Notes under the pieces: generated by a model
The model's input: the letters and a program-made list of their open reading frames with translations, nothing else
Database searches by the model: none
Told to the model about the DNA's origin: nothing
In this document: positions 40,305 through 50,680 of the stretch, piece by piece
Layout of the letters: each line of letters begins with the position of its first letter
Numbering within the stretch: position 1 is the first letter of the stretch
Source of the DNA: Carpediemonas membranifera
Lineage: Eukaryota > Fornicata
Length of the DNA stretch: 64,000 nucleotides
Assembly (NCBI GenBank): GCA_019828565.1
Contig: JAHDYR010000019.1
Coordinates: forward strand, 62,001-126,000
Direction: 5' to 3'
Position numbers and translations under genes: made by a program

Positions 40305-40930
40305 ATGGTAACCTACAAGATACTTAGTCTGAACACAGAGGGACACATAGGAAGAGGAAAGGACTTCACGGCGTCTATGGCAACGGCGATTCAGCTAAGG
40401 TTGAAGGACATAGAGGCAGTACTCATACAAGAGACATGGAGAACGGCGAATACGAGGGTTCATTGCTTCATGGACCTTGACTACGCACTAGCAGGGAGGG
40501 AGACGGAAGAGGACCTGGTCTTAGCCAACGAAAAACGAAAGGCGGATGTCAAAAGTCAGCACCGCATCAACCGACAACTAGGCATAGCAGGCAATGACGA
40601 ACCTGCGCCAAGATGGAAGGGAACAAGGGAAGGCATCGGCACGATAGTGAGCCCACACGCAACTGCAAAGTGGGACATCGGCATATCGGACAGCCTATCG
40701 GGAAGAGTGCAAGCCAGCATAATGAGAACCGGCAGGGACATACTAGTCATCAACGTGTATGGCCCTCCATCCGGCCACAGCAAGCAGGAGAAGGATGGAT
40801 TCAGGGACACTATACAGAAGATCATGGACATGAAAGGGAGCATGGAGGCCATAATTATGGGAGACTGGAACATCGACCCAGGCCAGATGGAAAGATCCAC
40901 CCGGTGGAAGGATATGATGGAGAAGCACAG

Positions 40931-41021
40931 TGTGAGCAGTTTAGGGTACCAACTACACGTGCGAACCCTATAAACAGTTTGTTTTGAAACCTTTAACCTC
41001 GACAAGATCACAGTGTACACT
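40931..41021 (+). repeat. Left LTR of J with adjoining palindrome
   Basis: LTR 40931-41012 (82 bp, TGTGAGCAG...GATCACA, inverted ends TGTGA/TCACA, internal CCTATAAAC TATA-like box). AGTGTACACT (41012-41021) is a perfect palindrome overlapping its last base. Confidence 0.92.
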
Positions 41022-41027
41022 CATCTA

Positions 41028-41906
41028 ATGTCCGACTACATACCAAGACCTTTCTTACTAACACTAGAAGAACAGGCGTTCACCAAGTTCCGATCGTCCT
41101 ACCGTGCGTACCGAGCTCAACGCCTTGACGATCCTCTTCTCCATCCGACTGCCCTGATGGATCCTACGCCTCTTCTTCTCATCACACGCCGTCTCAACGA
41201 CAATCCGGCCGATCTTCCGGCGGATACTGTCTTGGACACAGTCTACCAAACATTCTATAGCCCCCGCAGTAACGTTCAAGCACTAGCCAAGCTGAAGTCG
41301 CTGCGGTGCGCCCGAACGGGCCCCTTATCAACGCCTGCACAGCTTCTCAACCATATCGAACGCTTCGAAACTATCCGGAGCTCGTTCACAGCCGACGTCA
41401 CACCACCAGAGAAGCTAATGGTGAAGGCATACCTGCAGGCACTTCCAGATCCTCTTGCGGAGCGTATCCGCATGGAGCAGCCAGATGACGTCGCAGAGGC
41501 GCAGGACCACGCCATTGATGAACTGGAGGAACTCCTTAACCTCCAGTCGCTCCTGCAGCCGGAACCGGCCCAGCCAGCTGGTAAGCGCCCGACTCCCGGC
41601 GCCGCCGCTGGGGCTAGACTACCCCAACGATCGTCTGCCCCTGCCACGGCTGTGGCCATACGGGCCACATCCGCCCCAACTGTCCCTATCAAGGACACAG
41701 AGATTTCTTCCGCTCTGGCGTGCGCAAGACTCCCATCCAGGGTCCGCCAGTCAAGCGCGAAAAGGCGAATCTGGCCGCCACTGATCACGACGGCCTCATC
41801 TGTCGCCAAGCCACTCTCTATGTTCCCATCAACGAGAGTACTGCCACAGAGGTCTGTGCAGTACTTGATACTGGTGCAACTATTGACCTCATCTCCCCCA
41901 CGATAG
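41028..41906 (+). CDS. Element J gag (copy 1)
   Basis: Starts MSDYIPRPFLL at 41028 (15 nt after the LTR). Capsid-like helical region to about 41560, then a Pro/Ala linker. The zinc knuckle (CHGCGHTGHIRPNC, about 41639-41680) is in the -1 frame, so the last part of this ORF is probably not the natural end. The shift must occur between a frame -1 stop at ~41612 and the knuckle. The same layout exists in copy 2. Confidence 0.75.
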   Translation: MSDYIPRPFLLTLEEQAFTKFRSSYRAYRAQRLDDPLLHPTALMDPTPLLLITRRLNDNPADLPADTVLDTVYQTFYSPRSNVQALAKLKSLRCARTGPLSTPAQLLNHIERFETIRSSFTADVTPPEKLMVKAYLQALPDPLAERIRMEQPDDVAEAQDHAIDELEELLNLQSLLQPEPAQPAGKRPTPGAAAGARLPQRSSAPATAVAIRATSAPTVPIKDTEISSALACARLPSRVRQSSAKRRIWPPLITTASSVAKPLSMFPSTRVLPQRSVQYLILVQLLTSSPPR

Positions 41907-42133
41907 CCGAATCATTTATCCAACGTGGCGCTCTTCCAGCCGTCGCTAACGTTCGTTTGGATACCGCGAACGGTCCAGTTTTCATCAAGAGAGCTGTGTT
42001 CCTTGCCATGCTCATTGATGGCGTTCGCTCCATTCGGCCATTCTACATCCTCCCCTCTATGTCGGAGGATCTGATCCTCTCAAACTCCACTATCCAAGAT
42101 CTCTCCCTCTCCTTGGCCCCCAACGGCCGATGA
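41615..42133 (+). CDS. Element J zinc knuckle and protease (copy 1)
   Basis: Frame -1 relative to gag. Knuckle CHGCGHTGHIRPNC, then a retropepsin with VLDTGATIDLISP and a second motif near ILPSMSEDLIL. It stops at 42133, while the RT frame opens +1 from there (ADEETIDEDH...). No start codon is needed if read by frameshift from gag. Confidence 0.7.
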
Positions 42134-43632
42134 GGAGACGATCGATGAGGATCACGCACCCGTCACTCGCCTAGATGAAGGAGAGCAGCTCCCTGACGTA
42201 GGTTCAACCGCGTCTGCCCTCCCGCCAGCCATCAGAGCCGTCTATGATGAGTATGCCGAAGTCTTCACCAGCCGTCCCCACCCAGACGGAGCAGACGTTC
42301 CCCCTATGGAGATAGAGCTGCTTGAGGGCGCCACACCGGCTGCTCAACCGCCGCGTCGTCTATCCCCTGCAATCCAGCAGGAGGTTGATGACCAGGTGAA
42401 CGAGCTCCTTGCTCAAGGAATCGTCCGCCCCTCACGCTCTCCCTGGGCTGCACCCGTCTTTACTGTCCCCAAAAAGGGCGGTGCCCGCCGCCTCGTCGTG
42501 GACTACCGTCAGGCGAATGATCGCATCAAGCAAGTCAGTTTCCCACTTGCACACCAAGAAGAGCTGATGTCGCATCTCGCAGGCCAACGTTGCTTTGCGA
42601 CGTTAGATCTCGTTAGTGGATACCACAAGATCCCACTGTCCGAAAGTTCCATTCCGATAACCGCGTTTTCAACTCCAACCGGCCTTTATGAGTATACGCG
42701 CGTTCCATTTGGCGTCAAAACGGCTCCTGCTACCTTCCAGGCCATCATGACCCAATTGCTCTCCAAGTTTGTCGGAACTACGTGCGAGGTCTTCATAGAC
42801 GACATCATCATTCACGCATCAACCACGGACGAACTAGCTACACGCCTAGCTGAGATCCTTGCCGTTCTCAAGGAACATCGCTTCGTCCTTCATCCCAGCA
42901 AGTGCTGTCTGTACGCTGAGCAGGTGGAATACCTCGGCCATATCATCTCCCCCGAGGGAATCCGCATGTCCCCCGCCCGGGTCAAGGCCGTTCAGGCCAT
43001 GGCTCCTCCTAAGGACATCAAGACCACGCGGGCCTTCTGTGGAGCGATGAATTATTTCCGTAGGTTCATCCCCAACCTCAGCTCGATCCTACAGCCACTA
43101 TACGCCCCTCACCTCTGGGAAGGTCCGGTGGAAATGGACAAAGGAGGCCCAGACTGCTTTCGAAGAGAGCAAGAACCTCGCCGCCCACACGCCGTGTTTA
43201 GCCTTCCTGGACTACTCTGCCCCAATTATCGTTCGCACCGATGCTAGCGACATTGGCTGTGGAGGCGTGCTCCTCAACGTCAAGGATGGCGTTGAACACG
43301 TAGTCTCCTACTGTAGCCACGCATTCACCACCGCAGAGCGCAACTGGGCTGTCATCGAAAAGGAAGCCTTCGGCATCTTCTTCGCGGTTGTCGAGAAGTA
43401 CTCCCCCTATCTCCTCGGCCACTCGTTCGCTATACAGACAGACCACCGTAACCTAGTTTATATGCGCCGTTCTACCACACCCAAGGTCGTCCGCTGGAAC
43501 CTCAGACTCCAAGAGTTCGACTTTGTCGTTGAACACATCTCTGGCGTCTCCAACACCCTCACTGATGGCATATCCAGGTGCTTCATCGTCCAACCCCCGA
43601 GAATGCCCCTACACTCCAGCGACTTATCATAG
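42134..43632 (+). pseudogene. Element J RT and RNase H (copy 1), frameshifted by an extra C
   Basis: RT: FATLDLVSGYH, VPFGVKTAPATFQ, EVFIDDIIIH (FIDD variant of YxDD), then the thumb. At CCCC (43105-43108) the frame is lost. RNase H continues in the next frame (RTDASDIGCGG, IEKEAFGIF, QTDHRNLVYM). Copy 2 has CCC here and an intact junction. Confidence 0.85.
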
Positions 43633-44864
43633 CCTCTGTCCACAATGCCGTCGAGGGACACCTCGGCCGAGAGGCTACACTCCGCCTCCTTAAGGAACGA
43701 AACCTTGACTTCCGTGGAATGAGCAACGCTGTCGCCGAGTATATCAAGGCTTGCCCGATATGTCAGAAGAACGCCAGACTTCCCAAGCGCCTTCAGACAG
43801 GCCTCCGCCCTACCATGGGCGTCACCCCACGCTCCTGCTGGGCGTTTGATACGGTCGGGCCTTATCCTGCAGACTCCAACGGATGCCGCTACGTTATCAC
43901 CTTCATTGACACCTTCACACGCTTCGTAGAGCTGGTCCCATGCAAGGATGCTTCTTCTGCAGAGGCCCTTCGCGCTCTTATCTCCGTCACGGGACGCTAC
44001 GGTACTCCGTCTTCTTTCCGAAGTGATCGCGGTTCTCAGTACCTTGCCACCGCTTTCCAACAGCTCATTAAGCTCTTCGGCGCCCAACACGTTGTCTCTC
44101 TTCCATACCACCCCAGAGCCAACGGGCTCGTCGAAAGAGCTAACGCCGAGCTCTCACGACACCTACGTACCATCACTCAGGAGCTGCGCGACGTTAACAA
44201 CTGGTCCCTTTACCTCCCAGTCGTCCAGCGGATCATGAACACCACGATATGTGCCACCACGGGCATTGCCCCCGCACAGCTCATGTTCGCTTCACAGAAC
44301 GTCACCCCCTTCCTGTCGTCCGACGCCCACGTTGAGGAGGAGAAGAGTGAATACGGCCGCTTCTTTAGCCGTGTTCTCCAGGCCCAGCCCAAGCTCATTG
44401 AGACAGCACGCCAGCACCAAGAGAACGTCCTCTCGAAACGTCCGGCTTTCGGCGACGAGCCCCTTCCTATTGGCTCGAAGGTGCTTGTCACGCGCCCTTC
44501 GAAGCGCCCCACCAAGCTGTCTACTAAGCTCGTTGGCCCATACACGATCACTGACCGCGAGCACGACATCTACACCGTACACAACCCCACTGCCGGCGCC
44601 ACCTTCCAGTATCACGGTTCCCGGCTCGTGGAGTACGACGACTCCCTGGCCTTCGATGACATCACCGTCGCCTCCCTTGACGACGACACCTACGAAGTCG
44701 AGGCCATCACCCGCCACCGTGGTGGCCCCACGAAGTCTACCCTCGAATTCCTCGTCGCCTGGGATGGCTACCCAGGCGCCGATGAGTGGCTCCCGTACCA
44801 CGAGGTCCGCGACCTCGAAGCCCTCGACATTTATGCCGAGGCTCACCCGGAGCTGCACCTTTAG
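43578..44864 (+). CDS. Element J integrase with chromodomain (copy 1)
   Basis: 428 codons. HHCC (HNAVEGHLG ... CPICQ), core residues in FDTVGPYP, RSDRGSQY and PRANGLVERAN, then a C-terminal domain (PIGSKVLVTRP) and a chromodomain (YEVEAITRHRGG ... LVAWDGYPGADEWLPY). It overlaps the RNase H frame by 55 nt in the -1 direction, the same in both copies. The purine tract and LTR follow directly. Confidence 0.87.
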   Translation: MLHRPTPENAPTLQRLIIASVHNAVEGHLGREATLRLLKERNLDFRGMSNAVAEYIKACPICQKNARLPKRLQTGLRPTMGVTPRSCWAFDTVGPYPADSNGCRYVITFIDTFTRFVELVPCKDASSAEALRALISVTGRYGTPSSFRSDRGSQYLATAFQQLIKLFGAQHVVSLPYHPRANGLVERANAELSRHLRTITQELRDVNNWSLYLPVVQRIMNTTICATTGIAPAQLMFASQNVTPFLSSDAHVEEEKSEYGRFFSRVLQAQPKLIETARQHQENVLSKRPAFGDEPLPIGSKVLVTRPSKRPTKLSTKLVGPYTITDREHDIYTVHNPTAGATFQYHGSRLVEYDDSLAFDDITVASLDDDTYEVEAITRHRGGPTKSTLEFLVAWDGYPGADEWLPYHEVRDLEALDIYAEAHPELHL

Positions 44865-44872
44865 AGGGGAAG

Positions 44873-44963
44873 TGTGAGCAGTTTAGGGTACCAACTACAC
44901 GTGCGAACCCTATAAACAGTTTGTTTTGAAACCTTTAACCTCGACAAGATCACAGTGTACACT
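44873..44963 (+). repeat. Middle LTR of J with adjoining palindrome
   Basis: LTR 44873-44954, shared between the two units. The purine tract AGAGGGGAAG precedes it and the palindrome AGTGTACACT follows (44954-44963). Confidence 0.92.
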
Positions 44964-44969
44964 CATCTA

Positions 44970-45848
44970 ATGTCCGACTACATACCAAGACCTTTCTTAC
45001 TAACACTAGAAGAACAGGCGTTCACCAAGTTCCGATCGTCCTACCGTGCGTACCGAGCTCAACGCCTTGACGATCCTCTTCTCCATCCGACTGCCCTGAT
45101 GGATCCTACGCCTCTTCTTCTCATCACACGCCGTCTCAACGACAATCCGGCCGATCTTCCGGCGGATACTGTCTTGGACACAGTCTACCAAACATTCTAT
45201 AGCCCCCGCAGTAACGTTCAAGCACTAGCCAAGCTGAAGTCGCTGCGGTGCGCCCGAACGGGCCCCTTATCAACGCCTGCACAGCTTCTCAACCATATCG
45301 AACGCTTCGAAACTATCCGGAGCTCGTTCACAGCCGACGTCACACCACCAGAGAAGCTAATGGTGAAGGCATACCTGCAGGCACTTCCAGATCCTCTTGC
45401 GGAGCGTATCCGCATGGAGCAGCCAGATGACGTCGCAGAGGCGCAGGACCACGCCATTGATGAACTGGAGGAACTCCTTAACCTCCAGTCGCTCCTGCAG
45501 CCGGAACCGGCCCAGCCAGCTGGTAAGCGCCCGACTCCCGGCGCCGCCGCTGGGGCTAGACTACCCCAACGATCGTCTGCCCCTGCCACGGCTGTGGCCA
45601 TACGGGCCACATCCGCCCCAACTGTCCCTATCAAGGACACAGAGATTTCTTCCGCTCTGGCGTGCGCAAGACTCCCATCCAGGGTCCGCCAGTCAAGCGC
45701 GAAAAGGCGAATCTGGCCGCCACTGATCACGACGGCCTCATCTGTCGCCAAGCCACTCTCTATGTTCCCATCAACGAGAGTACTGCCACAGAGGTCTGTG
45801 CAGTACTTGATACTGGTGCAACTATTGACCTCATCTCCCCCACGATAG
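44970..45848 (+). CDS. Element J gag (copy 2)
   Basis: Same protein as 41028-41906, start at 44970. The identical frame relation to the knuckle shows that the shift predates the tandem duplication. Confidence 0.75.
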   Translation: MSDYIPRPFLLTLEEQAFTKFRSSYRAYRAQRLDDPLLHPTALMDPTPLLLITRRLNDNPADLPADTVLDTVYQTFYSPRSNVQALAKLKSLRCARTGPLSTPAQLLNHIERFETIRSSFTADVTPPEKLMVKAYLQALPDPLAERIRMEQPDDVAEAQDHAIDELEELLNLQSLLQPEPAQPAGKRPTPGAAAGARLPQRSSAPATAVAIRATSAPTVPIKDTEISSALACARLPSRVRQSSAKRRIWPPLITTASSVAKPLSMFPSTRVLPQRSVQYLILVQLLTSSPPR

Positions 45849-46075
45849 CCGAATCATTTATCCAACGTGGCGCTCTTCCAGCCGTCGCTAACGTTCGTTT
45901 GGATACCGCGAACGGTCCAGTTTTCATCAAGAGAGCTGTGTTCCTTGCCATGCTCATTGATGGCGTTCGCTCCATTCGGCCATTCTACATCCTCCCCTCT
46001 ATGTCGGAGGATCTGATCCTCTCAAACTCCACTATCCAAGATCTCTCCCTCTCCTTGGCCCCCAACGGCCGATGA
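45557..46075 (+). CDS. Element J zinc knuckle and protease (copy 2)
   Basis: Same as 41615-42133: knuckle CHGCGHTGHIRPNC and DTGATIDLIS active site in frame -1 relative to gag. Confidence 0.7.
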
Positions 46076-47574
46076 GGAGACGATCGATGAGGATCACGCA
46101 CCCGTCACTCGCCTAGATGAAGGAGAGCAGCTCCCTGACGTAGGTTCAACCGCGTCTGCCCTCCCGCCAGCCATCAGAGCCGTCTATGATGAGTATGCCG
46201 AAGTCTTCACCAGCCGTCCCCACCCAGACGGAGCAGACGTTCCCCCTATGGAGATAGAGCTGCTTGAGGGCGCCACACCGGCTGCTCAACCGCCGCGTCG
46301 TCTATCCCCTGCAATCCAGCAGGAGGTTGATGACCAGGTGAACGAGCTCCTTGCTCAAGGAATCGTCCGCCCCTCACGCTCTCCCTGGGCTGCACCCGTC
46401 TTTACTGTCCCCAAAAAGGGCGGTGCCCGCCGCCTCGTCGTGGACTACCGTCAGGCGAATGATCGCATCAAGCAAGTCAGTTTCCCACTTGCACACCAAG
46501 AAGAGCTGATGTCGCATCTCGCAGGCCAACGTTGCTTTGCGACGTTAGATCTCGTTAGTGGATACCACAAGATCCCACTGTCCGAAAGTTCCATTCCGAT
46601 AACCGCGTTTTCAACTCCAACCGGCCTTTATGAGTATACGCGCGTTCCATTTGGCGTCAAAACGGCTCCTGCTACCTTCCAGGCCATCATGACCCAATTG
46701 CTCTCCAAGTTTGTCGGAACTACGTGCGAGGTCTTCATAGACGACATCATCATTCACGCATCAACCACGGACGAACTAGCTACACGCCTAGCTGAGATCC
46801 TTGCCGTTCTCAAGGAACATCGCTTCGTCCTTCATCCCAGCAAGTGCTGTCTGTACGCTGAGCAGGTGGAATACCTCGGCCATATCATCTCCCCCGAGGG
46901 AATCCGCATGTCCCCCGCCCGGGTCAAGGCCGTTCAGGCCATGGCTCCTCCTAAGGACATCAAGACCACGCGGGCCTTCTGTGGAGCGATGAATTATTTC
47001 CGTAGGTTCATCCCCAACCTCAGCTCGATCCTACAGCCACTATACGCCCTCACCTCTGGGAAGGTCCGGTGGAAATGGACAAAGGAGGCCCAGACTGCTT
47101 TCGAAGAGAGCAAGAACCTCGCCGCCCACACGCCGTGTTTAGCCTTCCTGGACTACTCTGCCCCAATTATCGTTCGCACCGATGCTAGCGACATTGGCTG
47201 TGGAGGCGTGCTCCTCAACGTCAAGGATGGCGTTGAACACGTAGTCTCCCTACTGTAGCCACGCATTCACCACCGCAGAGCGCAACTGGGCTGTCATCGA
47301 AAAGGAAGCCTTCGGCATCTTCTTCGCGGTTGTCGAGAAGTACTCCCCCTATCTCCTCGGCCACTCGTTCGCTATACAGACAGACCACCGTAACCTAGTT
47401 TATATGCGCCGTTCTACCACACCCAAGGTCGTCCGCTGGAACCTCAGACTCCAAGAGTTCGACTTTGTCGTTGAACACATCTCTGGCGTCTCCAACACCC
47501 TCACTGATGGCATATCCAGGTGCTTCATCGTCCAACCCCCGAGAATGCCCCTACACTCCAGCGACTTATCATAG
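46076..47574 (+). pseudogene. Element J RT and RNase H (copy 2), frameshifted later than copy 1
   Basis: RT with FIDD and the RT/RNase H junction are continuous here (46248 onward to 47249). An extra C (47248-47250) then breaks RNase H just after GGVLLNVKDG. Copy 1 lacks that extra C. Confidence 0.85.
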
Positions 47575-48806
47575 CCTCTGTCCACAATGCCGTCGAGGGA
47601 CACCTCGGCCGAGAGGCTACACTCCGCCTCCTTAAGGAACGAAACCTTGACTTCCGTGGAATGAGCAACGCTGTCGCCGAGTATATCAAGGCTTGCCCGA
47701 TATGTCAGAAGAACGCCAGACTTCCCAAGCGCCTTCAGACAGGCCTCCGCCCTACCATGGGCGTCACCCCACGCTCCTGCTGGGCGTTTGATACGGTCGG
47801 GCCTTATCCTGCAGACTCCAACGGATGCCGCTACGTTATCACCTTCATTGACACCTTCACACGCTTCGTAGAGCTGGTCCCATGCAAGGATGCTTCTTCT
47901 GCAGAGGCCCTTCGCGCTCTTATCTCCGTCACGGGACGCTACGGTACTCCGTCTTCTTTCCGAAGTGATCGCGGTTCTCAGTACCTTGCCACCGCTTTCC
48001 AACAGCTCATTAAGCTCTTCGGCGCCCAACACGTTGTCTCTCTTCCATACCACCCCAGAGCCAACGGGCTCGTCGAAAGAGCTAACGCCGAGCTCTCACG
48101 ACACCTACGTACCATCACTCAGGAGCTGCGCGACGTTAACAACTGGTCCCTTTACCTCCCAGTCGTCCAGCGGATCATGAACACCACGATATGTGCCACC
48201 ACGGGCATTGCCCCCGCACAGCTCATGTTCGCTTCACAGAACGTCACCCCCTTCCTGTCGTCCGACGCCCACGTTGAGGAGGAGAAGAGTGAATACGGCC
48301 GCTTCTTTAGCCGTGTTCTCCAGGCCCAGCCCAAGCTCATTGAGACAGCACGCCAGCACCAAGAGAACGTCCTCTCGAAACGTCCGGCTTTCGGCGACGA
48401 GCCCCTTCCTATTGGCTCGAAGGTGCTTGTCACGCGCCCTTCGAAGCGCCCCACCAAGCTGTCTACTAAGCTCGTTGGCCCATACACGATCACTGACCGC
48501 GAGCACGACATCTACACCGTACACAACCCCACTGCCGGCGCCACCTTCCAGTATCACGGTTCCCGGCTCGTGGAGTACGACGACTCCCTGGCCTTCGATG
48601 ACATCACCGTCGCCTCCCTTGACGACGACACCTACGAAGTCGAGGCCATCACCCGCCACCGTGGTGGCCCCACGAAGTCTACCCTCGAATTCCTCGTCGC
48701 CTGGGATGGCTACCCAGGCGCCGATGAGTGGCTCCCGTACCACGAGGTCCGCGACCTCGAAGCCCTCGACATTTATGCCGAGGCTCACCCGGAGCTGCAC
48801 CTTTAG
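47520..48806 (+). CDS. Element J integrase with chromodomain (copy 2)
   Basis: Identical protein to 43578-44864, with all D,D,E and HHCC residues and the chromodomain. Confidence 0.87.
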   Translation: MLHRPTPENAPTLQRLIIASVHNAVEGHLGREATLRLLKERNLDFRGMSNAVAEYIKACPICQKNARLPKRLQTGLRPTMGVTPRSCWAFDTVGPYPADSNGCRYVITFIDTFTRFVELVPCKDASSAEALRALISVTGRYGTPSSFRSDRGSQYLATAFQQLIKLFGAQHVVSLPYHPRANGLVERANAELSRHLRTITQELRDVNNWSLYLPVVQRIMNTTICATTGIAPAQLMFASQNVTPFLSSDAHVEEEKSEYGRFFSRVLQAQPKLIETARQHQENVLSKRPAFGDEPLPIGSKVLVTRPSKRPTKLSTKLVGPYTITDREHDIYTVHNPTAGATFQYHGSRLVEYDDSLAFDDITVASLDDDTYEVEAITRHRGGPTKSTLEFLVAWDGYPGADEWLPYHEVRDLEALDIYAEAHPELHL

Positions 48807-48814
48807 AGGGGAAG

Positions 48815-48896
48815 TGTGAGCAGTTTAGGGTACCAACTACACGTGCGAACCCTATAAACAGTTTGTTTTGAAACCTTTAACCTCGACAAGATCACA
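48815..48896 (+). repeat. Right LTR of J
   Basis: 82 bp, the same sequence, followed by the ACAG target duplication and the LINE. Confidence 0.92.
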
Positions 48897-49334
48897 ACAG
48901 GCTCAAAGCCATCATACCCAAGTCTGGGACACTCACATCAGGAACATCAACCCCGGACTTTGCAGTGACAACACCAGGAATCCAGGGGGCGGAGATTGAG
49001 GTGGTAGAGTCTCAGAAGGTCGGGGTATGGGGCTCAGCACACAATGGAATCACACTAGCATGGAAGGAACAACGGTACTATGGCAGAAGTGAGCGAGACG
49101 TGGCTCTGGCCATACCCGAGGTGCACACCTGGCCCATGAAAAAGAAGGAGGGGCCAGTCACAGTCTCAAAGCTGAACAGGATCAAGAGCTCGGACCAATG
49201 GGAAGAGACTATAAGAGCATGCATGGGCGACCCAGTGAACAACAGGGGAGCAAAGGCAAGGGACAAAGTGTTCGGGAACGGAGTGTGGAGCGAACTCCAG
49301 CGAACCCCATGGACAGAAATAGGCAACAGGACCT

Positions 49335-49766
49335 ATGAGAGCCATCACAGAGCTGGCCCAAGGCGCTGACCTGAAGAGAGAAATTAGCAGACTATGCCCC
49401 CTATGCTCGGAGGAGTCGGAGGTGAGCCTGTTCTACAGGATCATTAGGGAAAAGCCAGGACCAGCAAGGAAGCAGGAAATGATCAGGGGAGTGGGCAGAG
49501 GGCCAGAGGCTAGGATCGGCAGCGCACATAATCTGTGAATGCCCGGCAGTAGACAGGGGAGAAGCTTGGACAAAGCTGTGGACAGCAGCGAAGCACAAAA
49601 CTAAGGACTTGGAAGTAAGGCAGGGCCCCCAGGGCGAATGGTACCAGGAAAGACCCATCCTAGAATTACAGCAACTAATAATATGGGGCTCGGAGGACAT
49701 TTGGGAAGGCCTCACGGCAGGACTACGGGAACTGGCAAAGGTTTACAACAGCTTCAAGGTGGAATA
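49335..49766 (+). pseudogene. LINE L C-terminal zinc-finger tail
   Basis: Reads ISRLCPLCSEESE and, in the next frame, CECPAV: a C-x2-C ... C arrangement as found after the RT of many LINEs. Then W-rich helices (WTKLWTAAKHKTKD, IIWGSEDIWEGL) to a stop at 49766. The RT that should precede it is missing, so an internal deletion lies near 49290-49340. Confidence 0.55.
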
Positions 49767-50666
49767 GAAGCATGTCATGAACCCCTGACTCCAGGACCGG
49801 GAAGGGATGGACAAGGAATCAGCCATGGACCACCCTCGCTGGTGCTAAGCTCCTGGGATCAGTGAGGAAAGGCCCCACGTATCCCGGTAGCCAGGAACCA
49901 AAGCAAGGGAAGGAACGACTGCAAGGAAATAACAGGAAGGACAGACCAGAAATAAGAAAGAAAGGACATGCGACAAGGACAGAGCAAGGATAAGGTCAAG
50001 GAAATCCATATTCATATGGTTGCACCACTCGTTGGGACCCCAAGGAAACTGCAGGGACTGGCCACGGGGGTCGGAGGGGCACAGGTGCCCCTGCCGCCCT
50101 TGTTAACGACATGGGAAACCAAGGACATGTAGTGCAAGCGAAATGTTGTAAGGGGTAACAGGACAACCAGGCCTAGTGCCTGGGGCTGCCGCTGACCCAC
50201 GCCACCTAACCGGGGTAGACAGCATGGACTTAGTCACTTTCCCCGCCTTCGGGTAGGCTTCTTAACAGAGTCGAGGGGGCATGGAATTGGGGAACCGGAC
50301 AGACGAGAGGGTGCCGTGGCTGAACGGCTCTGCAAGGACTGCAGGGAAGCAAGGAGTGTCATAGTCAAGGTTCTGCAGGACGATCCTGCCTGTCAATGCC
50401 CCGAGGACAGACCCCCAGGCTCCCCGGATAGTTGCCGGACTTTCAGGGAGACAGGAAAGCATATTTGCACGGAGATGGCCGCAGGGCCTCTGGGGCGATT
50501 GGAATCGGCTTTCCGCGGAGACAGTAGCACCGAAAGCCCAAGGCAAACGCTGCTGACCAGTTTGCCACGGGAAATAGGCAGTACCCCGGGGCACTCAGCT
50601 CCAAGACAACGGGAAACAAGCTCAGTCCGGGGTCAGAATCCAAGCACCATAAATTTCTTTCTTTCT
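49767..50666 (+). other. LINE L 3' untranslated region
   Basis: 900 bases. The block 50098-50290 is shared with 12343-12540, including a 39-base identical core (50182-50220), a hairpin (CCAGGCCTAGTGCCTGG) and TTTCCCCGCC. This is the likely recognition structure for target-primed reverse transcription. It ends TTTCTTTCTTTCT at the target duplication. No ORF of note. Confidence 0.6.
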
Positions 50667-50680
50667 GGTGTCGAGTAGAA

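Larger units (their letters stand above)
40927..48900 (+). mobile_element. Element J tandem dimer (LTR-body-LTR-body-LTR) in LINE L
   Basis: Target duplication ACAG at 40927-40930 and 48897-48900. Three 82-bp LTRs, unit spacing exactly 3942 bp. The two bodies differ by two compensating one-base C-run changes (43105-43108 against 47047-47049; near 43308 against 47248-47250), so different parts of pol are broken in each. Confidence 0.94.
40305..49369 (+). pseudogene. LINE L AP endonuclease ORF, interrupted by J (40305-40930 and 48901-49369)
   Basis: Starts MVTYKILSLNTEGH at 40305. Endonuclease/exonuclease/phosphatase fold motifs: VLIQETW (catalytic Glu), INVYGPP, IIMGDWNID. After J and one ACAG are removed the frame continues in phase with TPDFAVTTPG and GSAHNGITL, the places of the terminal S-D and S-D-H motifs. 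The terminal motif reads S-A-H-N, with Ala for the usual Asp, so nicking activity may be lost. The frame then runs ~70 residues into what should be RT but contains none. Confidence 0.7.
35981..50680 (+). mobile_element. LINE L: non-LTR retrotransposon in C, internally deleted, carrying J
   Basis: Bounded by the 14-bp duplication GGTGTCGAGTAGAA (35981-35994, 50667-50680), as made by target-primed reverse transcription. Without J it is about 6.7 kb. It has two or three ORFs of gag/accessory type, an AP-endonuclease ORF and a zinc-finger tail, but no reverse transcriptase. The 3' end is TTTCTTTCTTTCT, not poly(A). Confidence 0.85.

Noticed and set aside
43458-44111. Long minus-strand ORF (217 codons) opposite the J integrase, with a repeat at 47400
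   Set aside because: It mirrors the codons of the integrase, has no domain and no promoter-like signal. It is a shadow, unlike the accessory ORFs, which lie outside pol.
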